NCBI GenBank assembly: GCA_944389025.1 | Contig: CALXKU010000003.1 | Span: 62,001 to 126,000, forward strand | Source of the DNA: an uncultured Spirochaetaceae bacterium | GTDB taxonomy: Bacteria > Spirochaetota > Spirochaetia > Sphaerochaetales > Sphaerochaetaceae | Direction: 5' to 3' | DNA length: 64,000 nt | Shown: piece after piece, positions 51,786 through 59,012 of the stretch | How the letters are laid out: each line of letters opens with the position of its first letter | Numbering within the stretch: the first letter of the stretch is position 1 | Notes under the pieces: generated by a model | Databases searched by the model: none | What the model was told of the DNA's origin: nothing | Seen by the model: only the letters and a program-made list of their open reading frames with translations | Position numbers and translations under genes: made by a program

Positions 51786-52352
51786 ATGGAAGAAGAAAAG
51801 AAAGCTAATAAGGAAGATGGCTATCAGGATCGTCTTTTGAAAACACGCAGCATCCTGATTTCCGGTGAGATAAACAAGGACCAGGCTGACAGTTTCACAA
51901 AACAGATGCTGATTCTGGACAGTGAAAGCAGCGATCCTATTTATGTGTATATAAACAGCCCGGGAGGGGATGTTTACTCCGGGTTCGCAATTCATGACAT
52001 GATCCGCTATGTATCATCTCCTGTATATGTGATCGGGGAAGGGCTTGTCGCATCGGCTGCCGCTCTGATATACCTTGCCGCAGCTAAGGAGAGAAGGCTT
52101 GCCTTCCCTCATTCGACATACCTTATCCATCAGCCACTTTCCCAGATGAAGGGGGTTGCTTCGGATATGGCCATTCAGGCGGAGAAAATGGAGGAGCTCA
52201 GAAAAGCTCTCGACCAGCTTATTGCGGATGCTACGGGGAAGGATGTCAAGGAAGTGAGCGCGGATACTGAGCGTGATTGCTGGCTCAGTGCTTCGGAAGC
52301 CCTCTCTTACGGAATCGTTTCAAGAATCATCACGAGAAAGAGCGAAATTTAA
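51786..52352 (+). CDS. clpP: ClpP-family serine protease
   Basis: A 188-residue ClpP. YINSPGGDVYSGFAIHD is the classical oxyanion region; the nucleophile Ser lies in GLVASAAALIYL; the His in TYLIHQPLSQ; and the Asp in TERDCWLSASEAL. The Ser is followed by AAA instead of MG/MA. It degrades proteins with a Clp ATPase in the cytoplasm; no clpX is near. Spirochaetes often have several ClpP copies and this may be the atypical one. Confidence 0.88.
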   Translation: MEEEKKANKEDGYQDRLLKTRSILISGEINKDQADSFTKQMLILDSESSDPIYVYINSPGGDVYSGFAIHDMIRYVSSPVYVIGEGLVASAAALIYLAAAKERRLAFPHSTYLIHQPLSQMKGVASDMAIQAEKMEELRKALDQLIADATGKDVKEVSADTERDCWLSASEALSYGIVSRIITRKSEI

Positions 52353-52382
52353 CATTTTGCGTTTTTTCGCATTATATGGGAT

Positions 52383-53327
52383 ATGAAGATATTGATTGCT
52401 CTTCTTATCCCATTTTTTATTCTCCTCTCATCCTGCCGCGTTGAGCGTGATGAGAGCCTTTCCATTCTTACATACAACCTCTATCTGATGTTTGATGATG
52501 TGGAGGGTGGGGATGAGTATCATCCTTTCACAAAAAGCGGTGGATATACAAAAGAAGATTATCATAGACGGATTGAGAGATACCGGGATTTCTTCCTCTC
52601 TGATGAGGGGAGTGCCGACATATATGTTCTTTGCGAGGTTGAGTCTGAAAAAGTGCTGAAAGATCTAATTAGCGGCAAGATGTGCAAGAAAGGATATAAA
52701 TATTATGGCATATTAGATGATACAGGTCCGATATCGGTAGGATTTATAAGCAGAATTCCTATAGAGAACGTGCTCATACATTCTAATGACGGTCCCCGCC
52801 CGATTCTTGAGCTGCGCTTCTTTTTCCGCGGCAATGAAGTGAGACTCTTTGCCATCCATGCGAAAAGCCGCCTCGATGGGGGAGATGTGGAGAGGTGGAG
52901 CACGTTCGAACATTTATCACATCTTATGATGCGCTCCCATCCGTCACTCGTGATTGCCGCTGGGGATTTCAATGAGGATCCGAGGTACGGGGAGTCTTTC
53001 TCAGATGTGACTGCCGCCTTATCTTCCCCGCTGCATGTTACAGGAGATCCGGCATTGCTTGAAAGCGATGTGTTCTATGCAGCTATACTCGATCCTGCTT
53101 TTTCATCTCTCGAGACATATTATTACGATGATCTCTGGTATGCCTATGACCATATTCTGCTTGGCAAGGCGGCTTTTGACGCCCTCTCTCTTGAACATTC
53201 ATATACCGCTGTAGTGTACCCTCCAGGGGCTGTTGATGAGGCGTTCAGGCCACTGCGTTATGACGTTGAGACCGGTGAGGGGTACTCAGACCATCTGGCG
53301 GTAAAGACCGTACTGAGGTATTATTAG
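52383..53327 (+). CDS. Endonuclease/exonuclease/phosphatase family lipoprotein
   Basis: A 314-residue EEP-fold protein carrying a lipoprotein signal (MKILIALLIPFFILLSSC, Cys 18). The core pattern is present: LSILTYNLYLMF, then the metal Glu in VLCEVES, IHAKSR, AGDFNEDP, and the late SDHLAV. Members cleave phosphodiesters in nucleic acids or lipids. A lipid-anchored form may act on extracytoplasmic DNA or phospholipids. It lies between clpP and the glycosylase, 3 bp from the latter, so a repair role of the pair is also possible. Confidence 0.8.
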   Translation: MKILIALLIPFFILLSSCRVERDESLSILTYNLYLMFDDVEGGDEYHPFTKSGGYTKEDYHRRIERYRDFFLSDEGSADIYVLCEVESEKVLKDLISGKMCKKGYKYYGILDDTGPISVGFISRIPIENVLIHSNDGPRPILELRFFFRGNEVRLFAIHAKSRLDGGDVERWSTFEHLSHLMMRSHPSLVIAAGDFNEDPRYGESFSDVTAALSSPLHVTGDPALLESDVFYAAILDPAFSSLETYYYDDLWYAYDHILLGKAAFDALSLEHSYTAVVYPPGAVDEAFRPLRYDVETGEGYSDHLAVKTVLRYY

Positions 53328-53330
53328 CTC

Positions 53331-54080
53331 ATGAAAGAAAATTTAAGAGAGATACTCACAGGCGGACAGACGTTCTCCTGGAAGGAAGAGGAGGACGGAC
53401 TTTTTTCCGCTGTACTCAACGAGAAGGTTTATAGGATACGATCGCTGGAGGATGCTTCGAGTGACGCGTATCTGAGAGAATATTTTGATCTTGATTACGA
53501 CTATGAGAAGGCGATGAGGGAGATAGCTGCGAAGGACGAGATACTCAGGGCCGCGGTTGAGAGCACCGGGCTATTGAGGATTCTCAAGCAGGATCACTTT
53601 ATAGCAACCATTTCTTTCATACTGAGCCAGAACAATAATATAAAGAGGATTACAGGACTCTATGACAGGTTCTGCAGGGCTTTTGGGCATGAGGTCGAGC
53701 CTGGCTATTTCTCTTTCCCTACAAAGAAGGAGCTTGGAAATGTCTCTGCCGAGGATTTCAGGGCGCTTGGTTGCGGCTTTCGCGCACCATTCTTGGTGGA
53801 TGCCGTCTCAAAGGCCGATATGCTTGATGATATTGAGAGCATGGATTTCGATTCGGCAATGAATGCCCTGATGACTATAAAAGGAATAGGGCCAAAGGTG
53901 GCATCCTGCATCCTGATATTCTCCTACCAGAAGAGGGAGGGCTTCCCTATGGATGTATGGATGAAAAAGGTCATGTCCACTTATTATCAGGGAAAGGATA
54001 AGTCGTATTTCTCCCCATATGAGGCGCTCTCCCAGCAGTATCTTTTTTCCTGGATAAGGGAGAGCTCTAAAAAAGCCTGA
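53331..54080 (+). CDS. 8-oxoguanine DNA glycosylase (OGG1-like)
   Basis: A 249-residue protein. LTGGQTFSWKE opens the OGG N-terminal domain; ISFILSQNNNIKRI and FPTKKEL continue it; TIKGIGPKVASCILIFSYQ with FPMDVWMKKV is the helix-hairpin-helix with the catalytic Lys (GPK) and Asp (MDV). It excises 8-oxoguanine and cuts the DNA at the site (bifunctional). The start is 3 bp after the preceding stop, so they are co-transcribed. Confidence 0.88.
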   Translation: MKENLREILTGGQTFSWKEEEDGLFSAVLNEKVYRIRSLEDASSDAYLREYFDLDYDYEKAMREIAAKDEILRAAVESTGLLRILKQDHFIATISFILSQNNNIKRITGLYDRFCRAFGHEVEPGYFSFPTKKELGNVSAEDFRALGCGFRAPFLVDAVSKADMLDDIESMDFDSAMNALMTIKGIGPKVASCILIFSYQKREGFPMDVWMKKVMSTYYQGKDKSYFSPYEALSQQYLFSWIRESSKKA

Positions 54081-54099
54081 GCTTCTTTCTGCCCAGGCT
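54068..54099 (-). terminator. Bidirectional hairpin between glycosylase and TetR genes
   Basis: AAGCCTG (54072-54078) pairs with CAGGCTT (54093-54099). On the minus strand it ends in a run of T (54073-54068), so it terminates the TetR transcript; on the plus strand it may weakly stop the glycosylase transcript. Confidence 0.6.
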
Positions 54100-54105
54100 T
54101 CTCTC

Positions 54106-54714
54106 TCATTCCTGCTCAGCTATTCCGTAAAGGATGCTGTCCGCAAAGAAGTTCATGTTCTTTTCATGCGCCTCCGCAAGACTTAATATGTCCGCGTGCT
54201 CTTCGGTGTTATCAAGGGTGTATCTGATCACCATCCAGGATGCTAGCATGAGGTATTCGAGAACAAAATCCATGGTCACACCGTTTCTGAAGCTGAAAGA
54301 TGACATCAGATCCGTAATGACCTTAAGATAACTTCTTCTGATATCACTGAGCTCTTTAGCCAGATGCTGTGGCGGCATATATACCGAATAGTAGAAAAGC
54401 TTTTTAAGGGTAGGTTCCTTATCGAAGAATTCTTTTCTTCTTGTGAATACGCTGAGGACTTTCTCTTTTATGGAACCTTCTGGGTAAACCCCCTCCTCAA
54501 TATACTTGATCATCTCTTCGGTGCACCTTCTAAGAGCACAGAGATACAAATCATCCTTATTCTTGAAATTGTGGTAAATCAGTCCTTTGGAGAGCCCGTT
54601 ATTCTCGCAGATCGAGTTCATCGAACCCTGCTCATAACTGTTCTCTCCGAATTCCCGAATCGCAGCTTGAAGGATCCTCTCCCTGCTGATTCTGGTCTTT
54701 TCTTCCTTTCTCAT
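54106..54714 (-). CDS. TetR/AcrR family regulator
   Basis: A 202-residue regulator. N-terminal helix-turn-helix: RILQAAIREFGENSYEQGSMNSICENNGLSKGLIYHNFKNKDDLY, with IYHNF as recognition helix. The C-terminal domain resembles TetR_C_36-like or AcrR type but no ligand is implied. No neighbouring gene is an obvious target; the 269 bp upstream (54715-54983) holds only AT-rich DNA. Confidence 0.82.
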   Translation of the reverse strand: MRKEEKTRISRERILQAAIREFGENSYEQGSMNSICENNGLSKGLIYHNFKNKDDLYLCALRRCTEEMIKYIEEGVYPEGSIKEKVLSVFTRRKEFFDKEPTLKKLFYYSVYMPPQHLAKELSDIRRSYLKVITDLMSSFSFRNGVTMDFVLEYLMLASWMVIRYTLDNTEEHADILSLAEAHEKNMNFFADSILYGIAEQE

Positions 54715-54983
54715 ATTTTTGTCCTTTTTTCTTAAGCATAACCTGTTAAAATCGATTCGTAAACCTTCAAAATTGAACAGAATGTCATGATTTGAAGGGG
54801 TCTATTTAGTTATAACTTATCTAGTTAATAATTCTTTTCACATTAAGTAAATATTTCAATGTTTGTAACTTACCTCCAGTAAAATAAATTTTATCAGTCT
54901 ATAATGGAAGCGTTAGACAATGAGAGGGTAAAAGATGTGCTTGATTAGTTTTTTAAATACAATTTAAAGAGGAGCTCTTGGCG

Positions 54984-55012
54984 AAAAAAAAGCCCCGAAC
55001 ATGTTTCAGGGC
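54984..55012 (-). terminator. Terminator after tRNA-Ala
   Basis: On the minus strand GCCCTGAA pairs with TTCGGGGC (with one G-U pair), followed by eight T (54991-54984). It lies 8 bp after the tRNA 3' end and is the best intrinsic terminator of the window. Confidence 0.85.
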
Positions 55013-55019
55013 ATATGCG

Positions 55020-55092
55020 TGGAGAAAATGGGACTCGAACCCACCACCCTCAGATTGCGAACCTGATGCTCTACCAGATGAGCTATTTCCCC
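55020..55092 (-). tRNA. tRNA-Ala(CGC)
   Basis: The 73-nt cloverleaf has acceptor GGGGAAA/TTTCTCC with the G3-U70 pair that identifies alanine tRNAs, D-arm AGCTCATCTGGTAGAGC, anticodon loop TTCGCAA and T-loop GGGTTCGAGTCCC. It reads GCG codons. CCA is not encoded. The 5' end is one base from the rex stop codon, so it is probably co-transcribed with rex. Confidence 0.88.
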
Positions 55093-55093
55093 G

Positions 55094-55735
55094 TTATTCC
55101 TTGACCTTCTTAGGATACTGTATCTCGTAGAAGATCTGTTCCAGCTCAAGTGCGATGTTTATGTTGTGAACAACTGGGCGCAGCACTCCATCCACATTCT
55201 GGCTCTTGAGTGTAACTGGTGAGAAGTTTAGCACTCCTTTGATATTAGCGTCAATCAGTTTCTGGAAGCAGTCCGCCGCGGCATTTTCTGGAACGGTTAT
55301 TATCGCGATTTTCACATCAAGCGCTTCTATGACCTCTTCCAGCCTGCTCATAGGATAGAGCGGTATCGGGTGCGATGCGTCCGAATATACAAGAGGATCA
55401 GTATCGAAGCCAGCGACGATCCTTATCCCGTCGGGCTCGAATCCCGAGTAGTGCATCAGGGCCTTTCCTATTCTTCCGCAGCCTACGATTATCACATTCT
55501 GAGGTTCCCCTTTGCCCAGCAGTTCGCCAAGTTTGTTGACCAGTGGCAGTATGTCATAGCCTCCTCTTTTCTGGCCATGAATCCCAAGCAGGGAGAAATC
55601 TTTTCTTACTATTACGGCGTTCACTCCGGCTGCATCCGCCAGATTATGTGCGAACACTTTCTCTAAACCGATTGCCCTCAGCCTATTAAGTGCCCTGTAA
55701 TATCTTGTAATTCTGGTAAGCATGTCACTATTCAT
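55094..55735 (-). CDS. rex: Redox-sensing transcriptional repressor Rex
   Basis: A 213-residue Rex. N-terminal winged helix (RYYRALNRLRAIGLEKVFAHN, GVNAVIVRKDFSLLGIHGQKRGGYDI) and Rossmann domain (NVIIVGCGRIGKALMHYSGF) that binds NADH. It represses fermentation and hydrogenase genes until NADH/NAD is high. Divergent from the hydrogenase operon; the gap contains the probable operator 55752-55769. The gene is followed by tRNA-Ala after one base. Confidence 0.94.
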   Translation of the reverse strand: MNSDMLTRITRYYRALNRLRAIGLEKVFAHNLADAAGVNAVIVRKDFSLLGIHGQKRGGYDILPLVNKLGELLGKGEPQNVIIVGCGRIGKALMHYSGFEPDGIRIVAGFDTDPLVYSDASHPIPLYPMSRLEEVIEALDVKIAIITVPENAAADCFQKLIDANIKGVLNFSPVTLKSQNVDGVLRPVVHNINIALELEQIFYEIQYPKKVKE

Positions 55736-55751
55736 GAAAAACCTCTGGAAT

Positions 55752-55769
55752 ATGTGAATGAGATTACAT
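55752..55769. promoter_or_regulatory. Candidate Rex operator
   Basis: ATGTGAATGAGATTACAT resembles the 18-bp Rex site TTGTGAA-N4-TTCACAA at about 10 of 14 defined bases, with good symmetry at the outer four. It is 17 bp upstream of the rex ATG. This suggests autoregulation and control of the hydrogenase operon. Confidence 0.5.
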
Positions 55770-55845
55770 TATTTCTCTTATACTGTCAATAAATTAAGAT
55801 TAATATCTTTTCATGTTCTCTACATATAAAATATATTACAAATAA

Positions 55846-55874
55846 TTGCTAATCGGTAAATTTTTAGCTATTAT
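55846..55874 (+). promoter_or_regulatory. Promoter of the hydrogenase operon
   Basis: TTGCTA (55846-55851) and TATTAT (55869-55874) with 17-nt spacing, 27 nt before hydC. The -35 box lies in the sequence TTGCTAATCGGTAAATT, another weak Rex-like half-site. Confidence 0.55.
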
Positions 55875-55900
55875 ATACACGAATTGAAAGGAGAAGATAT

Positions 55901-56365
55901 ATGTCTCAGAATTTATTTTCTGAAGAATTGAATGCTTTCGTTGACGAATGGAAGGATAAGCCGGGTAATCTCATCATGGTTCTTCATCGTGTGCAGCAGG
56001 AGATAGGGTATATTTCCAGAGAGGCTGCTGATGAGGTTTCCAGGCGTCTCAATATTCCTCTGGCAAAGATCTGGGGAGTTGTCACGTTCTATCATTTCTT
56101 CAAACTTAATAAGCCGGGTAAGTACAATATCCAGGTCTGTTTGGGAACCGCATGCTATCTTAAGGGGGGAGATATCATAATCGAGGAACTTGGGAAGCAG
56201 AAGGGCCTGAATGTCGGAGGGCTCACGGAGGATGGAAAGTTCTCCCTTGAGGCCGTCAGATGTGTTGGCTGTTGCGGTCTGGCTCCTGTAATGACTATTG
56301 CAGGAGAGGTTTTCGGAAAGGTCACTAAGGACCAGGTGGCTGGAATTCTGGATAAGTTTTCCTGA
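55901..56365 (+). CDS. hydC: Bifurcating hydrogenase [2Fe-2S] subunit (NuoE/HydC type)
   Basis: A 154-residue NuoE-type protein. VQQEIGYISREAADEVSRRL and IWGVVTFYHFF are the thioredoxin-like N-terminal helices; CLGTAC and CVGCC hold the four cysteine ligands of the [2Fe-2S] cluster. In bifurcating hydrogenases this subunit (HydC) passes electrons between NADH and ferredoxin sides. First gene of a five-gene operon; stop overlaps the next ATG by one base. Confidence 0.9.
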   Translation: MSQNLFSEELNAFVDEWKDKPGNLIMVLHRVQQEIGYISREAADEVSRRLNIPLAKIWGVVTFYHFFKLNKPGKYNIQVCLGTACYLKGGDIIIEELGKQKGLNVGGLTEDGKFSLEAVRCVGCCGLAPVMTIAGEVFGKVTKDQVAGILDKFS

Positions 56366-56826
56366 TGGATGATGAGGACCTCATCCTGGAAGGGCTCAAG
56401 AACAGTCTGGAAGCGGGTGCCTCTGCGATAGATATCTATGTTGATGGATGTGGTTTTTCTATCGTGGATGATGGCAGGATGGATACTCTTCCTGCTTTCA
56501 GAGAAGGCTTTTCTTCCAAGGGGGAGAGAAGAGGGAGAGGACTCTATCTTCTTAGTGAGGTCACAGGAGGTAGGTGCGGCATAAAGAGAGAGAAGGAAAG
56601 GACTTGTCTTAGCGGGACGTTCTCCCATCGGATTGCGGTGGAAAAGGTCATACCTTACTGCTTCAATCTTTTCCCAGAGCTTGTTTTTCATAGGCTTGAG
56701 AGGGGCAGGGAGATTTATGTTCTCTCTGGTGCGATGCTGGAATCACGCGGTATCGATGTCCATCTTATCTCCGGTTTGGCACACCTTAAAAGGATTATCA
56801 GAGAAAAGGAACAGAGGAGTTTATAA
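56365..56826 (+). CDS. ATP-binding protein (histidine kinase-like ATPase fold) of the hydrogenase operon
   Basis: A 153-residue GHKL-type protein with no kinase phosphoacceptor. The N-box is LEGLKNSLEAGASAI and the lid/G2 region GERRGRGLYLLSEVTGG, with DGCGFSIVDDG as G1. Such small ATPase-like proteins lie in HydC-HydB-HydA operons of spirochaetes and Clostridia and their role is unknown. Possibly an assembly or regulatory factor. It overlaps hydC by one base and is 2 bp from the next gene. Confidence 0.7.
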   Translation: MDDEDLILEGLKNSLEAGASAIDIYVDGCGFSIVDDGRMDTLPAFREGFSSKGERRGRGLYLLSEVTGGRCGIKREKERTCLSGTFSHRIAVEKVIPYCFNLFPELVFHRLERGREIYVLSGAMLESRGIDVHLISGLAHLKRIIREKEQRSL

Positions 56827-56828
56827 AA

Positions 56829-57194
56829 ATGGCAAAGCTTACAGTTGAAGATCTTCATAGCATCAGGGCTCGTGAAGAGGTCAAGATGAAGAAGCGTGAC
56901 ATTGAGGGCAGAAAAAGGCATGTCGTTGTGGCGATGGGTACGAGTGGTATTGAGAATGGTGCGAAGATCATTCTTGATGAGCTTGTGGATCTTGCTGAGA
57001 AGAAAGGGCTTGATGATGTCATCGTAACGCAGTCTGGAGCTATCGAGGGTGTGAAGGAGCCGGCAATTCAGATTCATACTCCGGACCTCGGGCTTGTTAC
57101 CTATGCTGCTGTAAAAAAGAGCGATGTGGAAAGGATTCTTGATGAGACCGTAGTTGGCGGAAAGGTCATAAAGGACCTTCAGGCAGAGGCTTAA
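56829..57194 (+). CDS. Thioredoxin-like ferredoxin-family protein of the hydrogenase operon, cysteine-free
   Basis: A 121-residue HndB/NuoF-N-terminal-like protein. HVVVAMGTSGIENGAKIILDEL and DVIVTQSGAIEGVKEPAIQIH align with the [2Fe-2S] ferredoxin fold, where the four ligands normally lie in VCxGTxC and TGCxxxC positions. Here Ser, Ala and Val occupy these places and there is no Cys anywhere. The protein therefore cannot hold the expected cluster. It keeps its place between the ATP-binding gene and hydB; it may be structural. Confidence 0.7.
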   Translation: MAKLTVEDLHSIRAREEVKMKKRDIEGRKRHVVVAMGTSGIENGAKIILDELVDLAEKKGLDDVIVTQSGAIEGVKEPAIQIHTPDLGLVTYAAVKKSDVERILDETVVGGKVIKDLQAEA

Positions 57195-57210
57195 GGAGTA
57201 GGAGGGAATT

Positions 57211-58998
57211 ATGGCATTTAAGAACTATATCCTGGTCTGCGGGGGAACGGCATGTGAGTCCTCCAAATCCGACCAGATATATAAGAATCTCGTCGAGGAG
57301 GCTAAGAATCAGGGAGTTGCGGACCAGGTACAGGTCGTAAAGACAGGATGTTTCGGTTTCTGCGAGCAGGGTCCGATTGTCAAGGTCCTTCCTGAGGACA
57401 GCTTCTATGTCCAGGTAAAGCCTGAGGACGCTAAGGAAATAATAAGCGAGCATGTGATAAAAGGACGTGAGGTAACGAGGCTTCAGTATGGCCATCAGGT
57501 TAGAAAGGCATACGAGGAGGTCGAGGACATCCAGTTCTATAAGAAGCAGAAGAGGGTAGTCCTTCGCAACTGCGGAAAGATCGATCCAGAGAACATCGAT
57601 GAATATATCGCATGTGATGGATATAAGGCGCTTGAGAAGGCCCTTTTCGAGATGAGTGAGGATGATATCATCAACGAACTCAAGGTGGCGGGCCTCCGTG
57701 GCCGCGGTGGTGCCGGCTTCCCTACATGGATGAAGTGGAACTTCACCAAGCAGGCGGAAGGGGACGTGAAATACGTCGTATGTAATGCTGATGAGGGGGA
57801 TCCGGGAGCTTATATGGACCGCTCTACACTTGAAGGGGATCCTCATTCCGTGCTTGAGGCCATGACGATCTGCGGTAAGGCTATCGGGGCTCATCAGGGA
57901 TTCATCTATATCAGGGCTGAGTATCCTCTTGCAATTCATCGCCTTGAGGTTGCTATGAAGCAGTCCAGAGAGTATGGACTTCTTGGAAAGAACATTCTCG
58001 GGAGCGGATTTGATTATGATATCGAGATCCGTCTCGGAGCCGGTGCGTTCGTCTGCGGTGAGGAGACCGCGCTTCTGCAGTCCATTGAAGGGCACAGAGG
58101 TATGCCTCAGCCGCGTCCACCATTCCCTGCTGTAAAGGGACTCTGGGGTAAGCCGACTGTAATCAACAACGTTGAGACCTGGGCTAACATCCCTGCAATC
58201 ATCGTCCGCGGAGGCGAGTGGTTCGCATCAATCGGAACTGCTGACAGCCATGGAACGAAAGTATTCGCTCTCACCGGTAAGATCTGCAATTCAGGCCTTG
58301 TAGAGGTTCCGATGGGAACGACACTCAGGGAAATCGTTTTCGATATCGGTGGAGGAATCGCACATGGTAAGAAGTTCAAGGCGGTTCAGACAGGAGGTCC
58401 TTCAGGTGGTGTAATCACCGAGGAGAATCTCGATACTCCAATCGATTTCGGTTCCCTCATGAAGATCGGTTCGATGATGGGATCTGGAGGCATGATCGTA
58501 ATGGATGAGGATGACTGTATCGTCGATGTTGCCAAGTTCTATCTCGATTTTACTGTCGATGAGTCATGTGGAAAATGCGCACCATGCAGAATCGGAGGAA
58601 AGACGCTTAACGGACTTCTTGGAAAGATTACCGAGGGCAAGGCAACAGACGAGGATGTTGCTCAGATGCGCCAGATCGCACTTGCCATGCAGAAGGGCAG
58701 TCTCTGCGCTCTTGGACAGACTGCACCGAACCCCGTTCTCTCTACTCTCAAGTACTTCCCAGAGGAGTATGAGGCTCACATACGTGACAAGAAGTGCCCA
58801 TCAGGAAAATGTAAGAAGCTTATTTCTTACTCAATCGATCCGACAAAGTGCATAGGATGTACCGCATGTGCGAGAAAGTGTCCTGTCGGTGCGATTTCCG
58901 GAGAGCTTAAGAAGCCGCATAGCATCAATACCCAGGTATGTATCAAGTGTGGCGTATGTAAGGAAACCTGTAAGTTTTCTGCTATCAGCGTGAAGTAA
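57211..58998 (+). CDS. hydB: Bifurcating hydrogenase flavoprotein subunit (NuoF/HydB type)
   Basis: A 595-residue NuoF-type subunit. Thioredoxin-like [2Fe-2S] N-terminus with Cys 10, 15, 47 and 51; GLRGRGGAGFPTWMKW and CNADEGDPGAYMDR for NADH/FMN binding; SLBB region; CGKCAPCRIGG for the [4Fe-4S] cluster; and two C-terminal ferredoxin motifs (CIGCTACARKCP, CIKCGVCKETC). It oxidises or reduces NADH and is the bifurcating site. Stop overlaps the next start region (TAATG). Confidence 0.94.
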   Translation: MAFKNYILVCGGTACESSKSDQIYKNLVEEAKNQGVADQVQVVKTGCFGFCEQGPIVKVLPEDSFYVQVKPEDAKEIISEHVIKGREVTRLQYGHQVRKAYEEVEDIQFYKKQKRVVLRNCGKIDPENIDEYIACDGYKALEKALFEMSEDDIINELKVAGLRGRGGAGFPTWMKWNFTKQAEGDVKYVVCNADEGDPGAYMDRSTLEGDPHSVLEAMTICGKAIGAHQGFIYIRAEYPLAIHRLEVAMKQSREYGLLGKNILGSGFDYDIEIRLGAGAFVCGEETALLQSIEGHRGMPQPRPPFPAVKGLWGKPTVINNVETWANIPAIIVRGGEWFASIGTADSHGTKVFALTGKICNSGLVEVPMGTTLREIVFDIGGGIAHGKKFKAVQTGGPSGGVITEENLDTPIDFGSLMKIGSMMGSGGMIVMDEDDCIVDVAKFYLDFTVDESCGKCAPCRIGGKTLNGLLGKITEGKATDEDVAQMRQIALAMQKGSLCALGQTAPNPVLSTLKYFPEEYEAHIRDKKCPSGKCKKLISYSIDPTKCIGCTACARKCPVGAISGELKKPHSINTQVCIKCGVCKETCKFSAISVK

Positions 58999-59012
58999 TG
59001 GGGGAGAAGAAG

